Shown: one piece after another, positions 1 to 6,670 of the stretch
Layout of the letters: each line of letters opens with the position of its first letter
Position numbering within the stretch: the stretch's first letter is position 1
Source of the DNA: Alectryocaccobium sp964389285
GTDB taxonomy: Bacteria; Bacillota; Clostridia; Lachnospirales; Lachnospiraceae
NCBI GenBank assembly: GCA_964389285.1
Contig: CAYMCZ010000016.1
Location: 1-25,315, forward strand
Direction of reading: 5' to 3'
Length of the DNA: 25,315 nt
The notes under the pieces: generated by a model
Database searches by the model: none
What the model was told of the DNA's origin: nothing
Seen by the model: the letters and a program-made list of their open reading frames with translations, nothing else
Translations under genes and position numbers: made by a program

Positions 1-115
1 GGCGGCACCAAACTTTTTAATTATTCACTGTCCACTTGACGGGTTGCACACCATTATACTTTGTCATGAATATTCATGCTCTTTGTATAATCCGACAGCC
101 CGCTTTATTATAATC
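1..115. other. Non-coding left edge with nested AT-rich palindrome
   Basis: No gene is supported in these bases, which lie downstream of the last minus-strand gene. They contain a perfect 14-base palindrome, CATGAATATTCATG, at 65-78. It is flanked by inverted arms ATTATAC (53-59) and GTATAAT (85-91). There is no U-tract next to it, so it does not look like an intrinsic terminator. The window edge (1-52) is somewhat richer in G+C and could be the end of a neighbouring element, but nothing identifies it. Confidence 0.5.
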
Positions 116-796
116 TTATTTGTTGCCGGGCAGCGCAGAGGGCGCAAACGGCTCTTCATAGATAGGCTTTATTCCGCCTCTTTCTTTGATCGCTACGGCA
201 TTTTTTATCAGGTCAATAGTGCCCTGAATACCGAATTGCGCCGTGTCGATAATCAGATCATAGCTTTCCGCGGCACCCCATTTTTTACTTGTATAATAAT
301 TATAATAGCTGGCACGGCTTTTATCTACTTTCATTATCTTATCTTTGGCTTTATTGGGTTTAAGTCCGTAAAGCGCCGCCGTTCTTTTAATGCGGTTTTC
401 AAGACTTGCGCGCAGAAACACAGTCAGAACATTCGGCTCGCTTTCCAGCGCATAGTCCGCGCAGCGGCCGATCATAACGCAGGGACCTTCCTGCGCGATT
501 TTTTTGATGGCGTCAAACTGCGCTAAAAATATTTTCTGGTTAAGAGGCATGTCCGTAAAGAGGTTTGACGCGTAATTGTTTGTCGAATATGTATCCATTA
601 CAAGTGAAAACAAAAAGCTTCCGGTTGATTTTTCATCCTGAGCTTCGAATATTTCCTCGCATAATCCGCTTTCCTTTGCCGCTTTTTCAAGCAATTCTTT
701 GTCATAAAACGGAATGCCCATCTGTTTGGCAAGTTCTACTCCCACTTCGTGGCCGCCTGTTCCGAATTCCCTTCCGATAGTAATAATTGTATTCAT
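116..796 (-). CDS. Cytidylate kinase-like family protein
   Basis: Predicted cytosolic P-loop nucleoside-monophosphate-kinase-like protein of 226 residues, resembling the cytidylate kinase-like group common in Clostridia. A true CMP kinase activity is not established for that group. The N-terminus shows a modified P-loop, GREFGTGG, at about residues 8-15. A later basic stretch (ENRIKRTAALYGL) fits the lid region of such kinases. A longer frame begins at 832, but that would overlap the preceding rluD-like gene. The ATG at 796 is chosen because AAAGGAAGG sits about six bases before it, and it puts the P-loop at the usual distance from the start. The gap from the rluD-like stop is 19 bases, so it is probably the last gene of an lspA-rluD-like transcript. 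Family call fairly sure; substrate unknown. Confidence 0.85.
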   Translation of the reverse strand: MNTIITIGREFGTGGHEVGVELAKQMGIPFYDKELLEKAAKESGLCEEIFEAQDEKSTGSFLFSLVMDTYSTNNYASNLFTDMPLNQKIFLAQFDAIKKIAQEGPCVMIGRCADYALESEPNVLTVFLRASLENRIKRTAALYGLKPNKAKDKIMKVDKSRASYYNYYTSKKWGAAESYDLIIDTAQFGIQGTIDLIKNAVAIKERGGIKPIYEEPFAPSALPGNK

Positions 797-815
797 ATTA
801 TACCTTCCTTTCGTA

Positions 816-1739
816 TCATGGTTTATATCCAAGCTTTTTCAGCAATTGATTGAAATATTCAGGTATAGGAGCCGTAAATTCCATATATCTGTTTTCTTCC
901 GGATGTATGAACCCTAATGTATATGCATGCAGGGTCTGTCCCTGCAGATCTTTAACAGGCGGGTTTTTATATCCGTATACCGTATCTCCAAGCACAGGAT
1001 GTCCTATGGACGCCATATGAACTCTTATCTGATGGGTTCGGCCTGTCTTTAGAGAGCATTCTATATATGTGTATCCGTTTAGAACTTCAAGAACCTTAGC
1101 TTCGGTAACGGCATGTTTTCCGTTTTTTACGGAAGCGGCCATCTTCTTTCTGTCAACCGGATGACGCCCTATGGTTTTCTCTATCACATAGGAGCTCTCT
1201 TTCAGTTCGCCGTGTACTATTGCCCTGTAACGTCTGTTTATACCGTGAACGGCAAGCTGGGCCGCTAAAGACCTGTGAGCCTTATCTGTTTTGCATACCG
1301 CTAAAGCTCCCGTTGTGTCCTTGTCTATACGATGCACTATGCCCGGTCTTAAAACTCCGTTTATCCCGGAGAGAGAATCTCTGCAATGATATAAAAGCGC
1401 ATTGACAAGTGTGCCCGAATAATGCCCGGCGGCCGGATGAACCACCATATCCTTGGGTTTGTTTATAACAAGAATATAATCGTCTTCATAAAGAATATCC
1501 AAAGGAATGTTTTCCGCTTCGATAAGGAGTTCCTGTTTTTCGGGAATCCGGATTTCTATATGATCACCTTCTCTTAAATTATAATTCGGTTTTACGGTTT
1601 TGTCATTAACAAAAACACTTTCGGATTTAAGACATTTTTGAATGAATGTTCTCGAAAAACCGTCCAGTTCGGCGGCAAGATACTTGTCTATGCGCATATC
1701 GGAACATTCGGCCGGTATGTTCAATATAATTTTGTTCAT
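816..1739 (-). CDS. rluD: RluA/RluD-family pseudouridine synthase
   Basis: Converts specific uridines in RNA, by homology 23S rRNA, to pseudouridine. The 307-residue protein has an N-terminal S4-type RNA-binding region (about 15-60, MRIDKYLAAEL) followed by the catalytic domain. The active-site signature HRIDKDTTG is at 136-144, with the expected catalytic aspartate at 139. A later GRTHQIRVHMA segment is also typical of the family. The ATG overlaps the lspA stop as ATGA, with GGTGA six bases upstream, so translation is probably coupled to lspA. The lspA plus RluD-like pair is a common Firmicutes arrangement (lspA-ylyB in Bacillus). The exact target uridine cannot be read from sequence; the rluD symbol means family membership only. 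Confidence 0.92.
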   Translation of the reverse strand: MNKIILNIPAECSDMRIDKYLAAELDGFSRTFIQKCLKSESVFVNDKTVKPNYNLREGDHIEIRIPEKQELLIEAENIPLDILYEDDYILVINKPKDMVVHPAAGHYSGTLVNALLYHCRDSLSGINGVLRPGIVHRIDKDTTGALAVCKTDKAHRSLAAQLAVHGINRRYRAIVHGELKESSYVIEKTIGRHPVDRKKMAASVKNGKHAVTEAKVLEVLNGYTYIECSLKTGRTHQIRVHMASIGHPVLGDTVYGYKNPPVKDLQGQTLHAYTLGFIHPEENRYMEFTAPIPEYFNQLLKKLGYKP

Positions 1740-2287
1740 ATGCCGTCACCGGCGGCTTTTTTCTTTTTAAGAAACGCAAAATCGCCGCTTTTATAATAAA
1801 ATATCAAAAGCAGAATCAGGACTATTATAAAGACGCTGACATAAATATCGGCTACATTGAATACGGGAAAATCAATAACTTCGAAATAAATAAAATCCAC
1901 GACATAACGACGTGTTATTCTGTCTATAAAATTTCCCAAGGCCCCTGCAGCCAGAAACATGAGTGATATGTTTAAAGGTCTGTAGTATCTGTTTTTCGGG
2001 ACTTTTGTGAAAAACCAGATTATCACTGTCAGGAAAACAACGGTAAGTATCCAGAAAAAAATCTGCGCATTCTGAAGCATACCGAACGCGGCGCCTCTGT
2101 TTTCCAGATATACAAGACGAAGTCCGTCAATCAGGGTAATGCCTCCGGTGTCTTTTAGTGTAAGCGTGGCTATATATTTTGTTATCTGATCAAAGATGAC
2201 AAGAATGGCAATATTGACATATATCCCGATCATAACTTTGGGGCCTGTCTTGCTGCTGTTCTTATCATATGCAATTACTTTTGCCAT
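1736..2287 (-). CDS. lspA: Lipoprotein signal peptidase (signal peptidase II)
   Basis: Membrane aspartyl protease that removes the signal peptide of prolipoproteins after lipid attachment. The protein is hydrophobic with about four membrane segments. It carries DQITKY near the first segment, ENRGAAFG, NFIDRI and FNVADIY. The last two supply the two catalytic aspartates, about residues 122 and 147 from this start. The start is uncertain. The longest frame begins at 2308, but that ATG lies inside the 3' arm of a terminator hairpin and has no Shine-Dalgarno. The ATG used here at 2287 follows the U-tract but also lacks a clear ribosome site. A third ATG at 2233 would give a length closer to the usual 150-170 residues. 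The C-terminal lysine-rich tail overlaps the rluD-like start by four bases. Confidence 0.92.
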   Translation of the reverse strand: MAKVIAYDKNSSKTGPKVMIGIYVNIAILVIFDQITKYIATLTLKDTGGITLIDGLRLVYLENRGAAFGMLQNAQIFFWILTVVFLTVIIWFFTKVPKNRYYRPLNISLMFLAAGALGNFIDRITRRYVVDFIYFEVIDFPVFNVADIYVSVFIIVLILLLIFYYKSGDFAFLKKKKAAGDGI

Positions 2288-2294
2288 ATTATTT

Positions 2295-2334
2295 AAAAGA
2301 AAGAGCATCAGAGAGTAAATCTTTTCCGACGCTC
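2295..2334 (-). terminator. Intrinsic terminator after sepF, overlapping lspA start region
   Basis: On the minus strand GAGCGTCGGA (2334-2325) pairs with TCTGATGCTC (2312-2303): ten pairs, two of them G-U, with a loop of about 12 bases. It is followed at once by TTTCTTTT. This is a standard rho-independent terminator placed 33 bases after the sepF stop. Its 3' arm contains the most upstream possible ATG of lspA, which argues against that start. Confidence 0.75.
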
Positions 2335-2336
2335 TT

Positions 2337-2365
2337 ATTATAAATTAAAATAGTATTTTTAATAA
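2337..2365 (-). promoter_or_regulatory. Candidate lspA promoter overlapping the sepF terminator
   Basis: Minus-strand TATAAT (2342-2337) is a perfect -10 box with TTATTA (2365-2360) 17 bases upstream as a weak -35. A start about seven bases downstream would fall near 2330, inside the 5' arm of the sepF terminator. Such a transcript would lack part of the hairpin and could escape termination. The weak -35 and AT-rich setting keep confidence low. Confidence 0.35.
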
Positions 2366-2367
2366 TG

Positions 2368-3021
2368 TCAGAAGCTGCTGCGCATGGAAGGGATGGTATT
2401 ATGCAGAATATCTCTGATATCTCCCGAAATCTCCACTTCTCTCGGAGTGATGACAAAGATATAACTTGAAACTTCCTGAATAGAACCGTCTATCGCATAA
2501 CATGCTCCTGAGACAAAGTCGATTATACGCTGGCCGGTGTCAACGTCGATGCCTTCGAGATTGAGCACAATCGTAGTGCCGGCAAGTAAAGTAGTGACAA
2601 TATATCTGGCGTCATCCATACTCGTGGGCTTGGTAACGCATACTTCCATCTGCGCGGAATGTCCCGGACGTTTATGTATCTGCGTCACCTTTGGCGACGA
2701 TGTTGAAGATTGGTATTTGCGCTCAAATGAAGGAGCGGGCTCTTTTCTGGCAGTAAAAGTCGGTTTTGAGGAATGATAAACCTTATCGGCCGTGAAGTCG
2801 TCCTCTTCATCCTCATCAGGATCGTCAAAATCCTCGTAATCGTCTTCGGATTTTTTGCGTCTGCTCATGAATCTGTTGAAAAAGCCTTTTCTGGGCTTGT
2901 CATCATATTCATCCTCGTCATCCTCGTCGAAATCTTCGTTTTCGTCAAAGAAATCTTCTTCATAATCATCATCGTCGTTGTTTACCCGGATCGCTGATAT
3001 GAACTTGTCAAATATACCCAT
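2368..3021 (-). CDS. sepF: SepF cell division protein with long acidic linker
   Basis: SepF binds FtsZ and the membrane and helps organise the division ring. The C-terminal core (about 125-200) matches the family: a TSMDDARYIV segment, then LNLEGIDVDTGQRIIDFVSG, ACYAIDG and a closing hydrophobic strand. The N-terminus MGIFDKFISAI fits the amphipathic membrane-binding helix. At 217 residues it is longer than the usual 150 or so. The extra length is a very acidic linker (16-41 and 58-76) broken by a second GFFNRFMS segment at 46-53 that echoes GIFDKFIS at 2-9. AGGGGA lies six bases before the ATG. It follows yggS by 15 bases and is the last gene before a terminator, consistent with the widespread yggS/ylmE-sepF pairing. 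Confidence 0.93.
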   Translation of the reverse strand: MGIFDKFISAIRVNNDDDDYEEDFFDENEDFDEDDEDEYDDKPRKGFFNRFMSRRKKSEDDYEDFDDPDEDEEDDFTADKVYHSSKPTFTARKEPAPSFERKYQSSTSSPKVTQIHKRPGHSAQMEVCVTKPTSMDDARYIVTTLLAGTTIVLNLEGIDVDTGQRIIDFVSGACYAIDGSIQEVSSYIFVITPREVEISGDIRDILHNTIPSMRSSF

Positions 3022-3036
3022 TATTAGTCCCCTTTA

Positions 3037-3726
3037 TTACATATAGTGTCTGTTCCCGAAAATGGCGGTACCTACACGTATACAGGTAGCGCCCTCTTCG
3101 ATCGCTACTGTGTAATCATTTGTCATACCCATACTCAGGCATTTCATAGAAACATTATCAATTTTTTTGCCTTCAATGTCAATACTTAATTGCTTTAATT
3201 TTCTAAAAACGTCCCTGTTTTCTTCGGGATTTTCAACAAAAGGGGCTATCGTCATAAGTCCGCATATCTTAATTGCGGGTAAAGAAGCAATTTTTTCTAT
3301 GAGTTTTACTGTTTCATCGACCTTAATTCCGAATTTTGTCTCTTCTTCGGCTACATTTACTTCAATAAGGATATCAACAATAATCTGTTTTTTTTGAGCT
3401 TCTTTGCTGATTGTTTCTGCCAGTCTTAAAGAATCGACCGAATGAATCAGAACCGTTTTATCTATAACCTGTCTTACTTTGTTTTGCTGAAGATGACCTA
3501 TCATATGCCACCTTATGTCTTCCGGAAGTTCTTCGAATTTGCGTGTCAGCTCCTGTACTCTGTTTTCACCGAAGTCTCTTTGTCCGGCATCATATATCCG
3601 GATTATATCTTCATAAGGCCTGGTCTTGCTTACGGCTATAAGCGTGATCTCTTCTATTTTTCTGCCCGATCTTTCACAGGCTGCCTTTATGTTTTCTTCG
3701 ACTTTCAAATAGTTTTCTTTCAGCAT
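3037..3726 (-). CDS. yggS: YggS/YlmE-family PLP-binding homeostasis protein
   Basis: Small cytosolic fold-III pyridoxal-phosphate protein that binds PLP but has no known enzyme reaction; in other bacteria it affects vitamin B6 and amino-acid balance. The 229-residue length is normal. The PLP lysine is expected at residue 34 in LIAVSKTRP. FGENRVQE, WHMIGHLQQNK, CLSMGMTNDY and IRVGTAIFG are the other family landmarks. The start codon follows the HlyD-like gene's stop as TGAGATG, so translation is probably coupled. Placement just before sepF is a conserved pattern in Gram-positive bacteria. Confidence 0.95.
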   Translation of the reverse strand: MLKENYLKVEENIKAACERSGRKIEEITLIAVSKTRPYEDIIRIYDAGQRDFGENRVQELTRKFEELPEDIRWHMIGHLQQNKVRQVIDKTVLIHSVDSLRLAETISKEAQKKQIIVDILIEVNVAEEETKFGIKVDETVKLIEKIASLPAIKICGLMTIAPFVENPEENRDVFRKLKQLSIDIEGKKIDNVSMKCLSMGMTNDYTVAIEEGATCIRVGTAIFGNRHYM

Positions 3727-3727
3727 C

Positions 3728-5050
3728 TCAGTGAATTATTTCCTCCTCTTTGACAGAGCCGGCGTCTTTCGCGATATAATCATAAAGCGCAATACCGTAG
3801 GGCGTGCCCTCGCTCACTATGGCAAAATCCGAATTTTCGTTCAGGATCTGTACAGTCCTGAACACAACATACCCTTTGTTAGTGGAATATACTCCTTTCA
3901 AAGCACCGGTTTCTTTTACGATATAGCTGTCATCCGAAGAAGGGCTGGCAATCACTTCACCTTCGGAAAAATCGCCCTTTTCCACGTAATATACATTCAT
4001 ATTGAGTTTTGAGTCAAAATCTTTTGCGTATACGACAGTCTCTTTGAATTCCTTTAAAACCGAACCGTCGGAATTTTCCGTTAAAATCAAAAAGCCGGTT
4101 TCTCCGTCTTCATCACTGTAGGTTAAAAACGTCTCCGGAATAATATAAAACTCTTTTTCCACTATGGCTGAAACCGGAATTTTAAGTCCTGTTTGTGAAC
4201 TGTTAACTATTTCGATATCCAGAAAACGGTCATCCGCATATCGGATAAGACCGTTATCAAATGTGAGTTTACAGAAACGGCTGCCGTTGTTGGATACAAA
4301 TGAAACCGAAGCATTTTCGGTATTATCGTCTTTCAGAAATTTGACGGTAATGCTGTCCATATTTGAAAGGCCGAGAGTCTGCTCATCACTCACGTAAAAA
4401 TACAGGCTCCAGTCTTCTGTTTTAATCAACCGGTACAACGGAGTCCCTTCTTTTACGCGGGAGCCGTTTTTGAGTCTCGTTTTAAGATAACCGGAGTTCT
4501 GACCCAGATCAGCCGAAAGCATACTTTCGTCAAAATCTTCATAACCGTCTGTGTAAAGAGATACGAGCCCGTCGGAAGACGAACCTATAACGGAGCCTTC
4601 CATTTCATTCAGTTCAGATGAATTAAGAAAAAGACCGGAAATACTGTATTGAAAATCATAGACGCTGTCAAATGAATCAGGATCAAACGACCTGGCTTCC
4701 CGGGAAGCATATTTTCTGAAGGCGTCCAATGATTCGCTGCTGTGCTCATCTGTTTCCTGAATATATTTTTCAGGACTTATAAAGCAAATATTCTGAGACT
4801 TTGCAACCTTTGAAGTTCTGCTTAGAAAATAAGTTACATATCCGTCTGTCTGTGAAATTACAGCCTCTTCATCACGCACAACTATAGAGCGATGCGTATC
4901 ATTTCCCGAAAGAGGCCCCTCTACAACCTGGTAAGTCTCTATATGTCTTTTGGACGCAAATATGATAAGACTGATAATCAGATAGATAAAGATAATGCCG
5001 AAGACCAGCGTTCCGATATTAAATTGTAGTTTGAAACGGTTTTTTTTCAT
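3728..5050 (-). CDS. HlyD-like membrane-anchored envelope protein, function unknown
   Basis: A 440-residue protein with a short basic N-terminus, one membrane segment at about 12-32, and a large extracytoplasmic part. It resembles the barrel-sandwich (HlyD/membrane-fusion) family: TDGYVTYFLSRTSKVAKSQ early on, and a paired half-motif LKNGSRVKEGTPLYRLI later. No ABC transporter, MFS pump or outer-membrane partner is encoded nearby, so an efflux role is not supported by context. It lies between a P-loop gene and yggS-sepF, which makes a division or envelope role plausible, but that is inference. The start at 5050 has only a weak GAAGAG ribosome site, and a strong RNA hairpin sits 21 bases upstream. 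Family resemblance is moderate; function unassigned. Confidence 0.8.
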   Translation of the reverse strand: MKKNRFKLQFNIGTLVFGIIFIYLIISLIIFASKRHIETYQVVEGPLSGNDTHRSIVVRDEEAVISQTDGYVTYFLSRTSKVAKSQNICFISPEKYIQETDEHSSESLDAFRKYASREARSFDPDSFDSVYDFQYSISGLFLNSSELNEMEGSVIGSSSDGLVSLYTDGYEDFDESMLSADLGQNSGYLKTRLKNGSRVKEGTPLYRLIKTEDWSLYFYVSDEQTLGLSNMDSITVKFLKDDNTENASVSFVSNNGSRFCKLTFDNGLIRYADDRFLDIEIVNSSQTGLKIPVSAIVEKEFYIIPETFLTYSDEDGETGFLILTENSDGSVLKEFKETVVYAKDFDSKLNMNVYYVEKGDFSEGEVIASPSSDDSYIVKETGALKGVYSTNKGYVVFRTVQILNENSDFAIVSEGTPYGIALYDYIAKDAGSVKEEEIIH

Positions 5051-5071
5051 GGCACTCTTCTATCTTTACGA

Positions 5072-5107
5072 AAGCGCACACAGCCGTTTTTCCGGCCATG
5101 GGCGCTT
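5072..5107 (-). promoter_or_regulatory. Strong leader hairpin before HlyD-like gene
   Basis: On the minus strand the arms AAGCGCCCATGGCCG and CGGCTGTGTGCGCTT pair at 14 of 15 positions, two or three of them G-U, around a six-base GAAAAA loop. It is not followed by a U-tract, so it is not a standard terminator. It lies between the P-loop gene stop (5137) and the HlyD-like start (5050). The wobble pairs form only in the minus-strand RNA, which fits a role in the transcript such as mRNA processing, stability or translational control. Confidence 0.5.
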
Positions 5108-5136
5108 CTAAAGAATCAAAAATATATAAAATATAA

Positions 5137-5559
5137 TCAAAGTGATACAACGACTTTGTCTGCAAATTTGCCTTCGTAAGGTTTTTCGGTCGAAACGGTA
5201 ATAACAAAATCAACTTTAAAAGAATTGCTGATGTAGTCGAGCTGTTCTATAAGAGTGTCAAGCTCGTCGTCGTTTCCGTTGAATTTGGAAATCTTTTTTA
5301 AATTGTCAAAGTATACTGTCTCAAGGTCATGATCCTGAGAAATAATTCCGCAAACAACTCCGATAAACTGATCAGTGTTTTTAAGAGGTAATCTGGAAAG
5401 GTCAATAAGTCTTACTTTATTGCTGAGGTCATACATGTGTTTTGAGCTTTTGTCAAGATATACGATCGTTCCCTCAGCTTTGGTCACGGCCTCGTTTGCC
5501 GTATTTATCAGGTAACTTGTTTTCCCTTTACCCTTGTCTCCCGTAATAAGTTTAATCAT
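5137..5559 (-). CDS. Small P-loop NTPase-like protein, function unknown
   Basis: A 140-residue protein that starts almost directly with a Walker A motif, GDKGKGKT, at residues 7-14. A hydrophobic strand ending in aspartate (LETVYFDN, about 80-87) could be the Walker B site, and VDFVITVSTE resembles a final sensor strand. No other domain is present, so it is a minimal nucleotide-binding fold. Small proteins like this are often labelled PilT-like or simply ATP-binding in Clostridia; nothing here supports a pilus role. AGGAGG lies nine bases before the ATG, and a good promoter is just upstream, so it begins the transcript that continues into the HlyD-like gene, yggS and sepF. Real gene with high certainty; function unknown. 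Confidence 0.85.
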   Translation of the reverse strand: MIKLITGDKGKGKTSYLINTANEAVTKAEGTIVYLDKSSKHMYDLSNKVRLIDLSRLPLKNTDQFIGVVCGIISQDHDLETVYFDNLKKISKFNGNDDELDTLIEQLDYISNSFKVDFVITVSTEKPYEGKFADKVVVSL

Positions 5560-5612
5560 GACAGTTTTCCTCCTTAAATGTCAGTGAATCCGGTTGATTT
5601 ATTCTATATATG

Positions 5613-5641
5613 AGTATAAGACAATTCTTTGAAATATTCAA
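5613..5641 (-). promoter_or_regulatory. Sigma-A-type promoter for the P-loop/HlyD-like/yggS/sepF unit
   Basis: Minus-strand TTGAAT (5641-5636) and TATACT (5618-5613) are separated by exactly 17 bases, within the 89-base gap upstream of the P-loop gene. Expected start of transcription is near 5606, leaving a leader of about 47 bases with AGGAGG near its end. A small inverted repeat, TTGAA-ATA-TTCAA (5629-5641 on the plus strand), overlaps the -35 box and could be an operator. Confidence 0.6.
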
Positions 5642-5648
5642 GTAAATA

Positions 5649-6662
5649 TTAAAACGCCGCTTCGGTATTGATTTTTGTAAGCAATTGGGTCATATCACGA
5701 TATAGCGCGGTTTTATTATACGCATTCAGAATTACCGCAATATATGGTATCCCTTTCTCGTTCTGGGCTATAAGCGTAAGACATGCGCCCGCTTCATCGG
5801 TTGTTCCGGTCTTTCCTCCCCAAAGAACCACTCCCTGCGGCACGGGTTTTTCTCCCGTAAGAAATTTGTCAGTGGAATCAAGCCTGAGTGAAAACGCTGA
5901 GCCGTCCGCGTGGGTGGCATAAAGCGTATATACGTTCATTCGGACAGTATCCGTAAAAGCGGTGTATTTCATGGCTTCATTCATCATCAGATAAATATCA
6001 TAAGCACAGGTGTAATGATCCGTCTGATGCAGCCCGTGAGGATTTGCAAAGTGAGTGTCCAACATTCCGAGAGATTTTGCCTTTTGATTCATGTGCTCCA
6101 CAAAGGCTTCCGTACTTCCGTCTATCACTCTTGCTATGGCTATGGCAGCGTCATTTGCCGAATATATCAGCAGTGTCTTAAAAAGCTGTTCCATAGTGAG
6201 GGTATCACCGGGCATGAGTCCCGAATTCTGCGAACCTTCCTCAAGAGCAAAATCAGACTCCTGCATCACGACGACTTCATCCATATTTCCATATTCCATG
6301 ACAAGCAGTGCAGTCATTACCTTTGTTATGCTTGCGGGATATGCCCTGGTATATATTTTCTGGGCAAATACGGGCTTGTTTGAATCCACGTTGAACAAAA
6401 GGCCTATTTCGGTGTCTTCATTAAGCTGCACGCCTTCAAGAGGCATATCCGCGTCCGATACCACCAAGTTCTCTGCGAAAGTTTCTGCCCTCGAAAAAGC
6501 TTCATAGGTTTTTGCTTCGGAAAAATAAGGATATCGTGTATCAAGAGCTTTATCTTTTCCCGATGAAATGAGTATAAACAGCACCACAAGCACGATAACT
6601 GCTATTAAAACTATATAAAAAAGCCTGTTGAATATGCTTTTTCCCGAAAATGCATTTAACAT
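5649..6662 (-). CDS. D-alanyl-D-alanine carboxypeptidase (S11 family)
   Basis: Extracytoplasmic serine peptidase that trims the terminal D-Ala from peptidoglycan stem peptides. The 337-residue protein has an N-terminal membrane segment at about 12-33, so it may be anchored there rather than by a C-terminal helix. The three penicillin-binding motifs are complete: SITK at 111-114 with nucleophile S111, SAN at 168-170 and KTG at 284-286 inside GGKTGTTDEAG. The chain ends soon after the catalytic core, so the C-terminal beta domain of PBP5 seems to be missing. AGGA near the rodA stop codon is about six bases before the ATG, so translation is probably linked to rodA. It is the last gene of the elongation cluster. 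Confidence 0.92.
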   Translation of the reverse strand: MLNAFSGKSIFNRLFYIVLIAVIVLVVLFILISSGKDKALDTRYPYFSEAKTYEAFSRAETFAENLVVSDADMPLEGVQLNEDTEIGLLFNVDSNKPVFAQKIYTRAYPASITKVMTALLVMEYGNMDEVVVMQESDFALEEGSQNSGLMPGDTLTMEQLFKTLLIYSANDAAIAIARVIDGSTEAFVEHMNQKAKSLGMLDTHFANPHGLHQTDHYTCAYDIYLMMNEAMKYTAFTDTVRMNVYTLYATHADGSAFSLRLDSTDKFLTGEKPVPQGVVLWGGKTGTTDEAGACLTLIAQNEKGIPYIAVILNAYNKTALYRDMTQLLTKINTEAAF

Positions 6663-6670
6663 AGGTTATC

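Noticed and set aside
1..60. Possible end of an insertion element at the window edge
   Set aside because: The GGGTTGCACACC region looked different from the rest, but no transposase, terminal inverted repeat or target duplication can be seen in the bases available.
44..526. 160-residue plus-strand frame over the cytidylate kinase-like gene
   Set aside because: It begins with TTG, has no ribosome site and lies antisense to a clear minus-strand gene. The composition looks like a shadow frame.
2800..2980. Repetitive TCATCCTCATC-like sequence suggesting a microsatellite
   Set aside because: It is explained by runs of Asp and Glu codons in the acidic linker of SepF.
5019..5213. 64-residue minus-strand frame between the P-loop and HlyD-like genes
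   Set aside because: It overlaps the ends of both real genes in another frame, has no ribosome site and no family features.
5137..5559. Twitching-motility (PilT) function for the small P-loop protein
   Set aside because: At 140 residues it lacks the PilT Asp/His boxes and hexamer domains, and no pilus genes are nearby.
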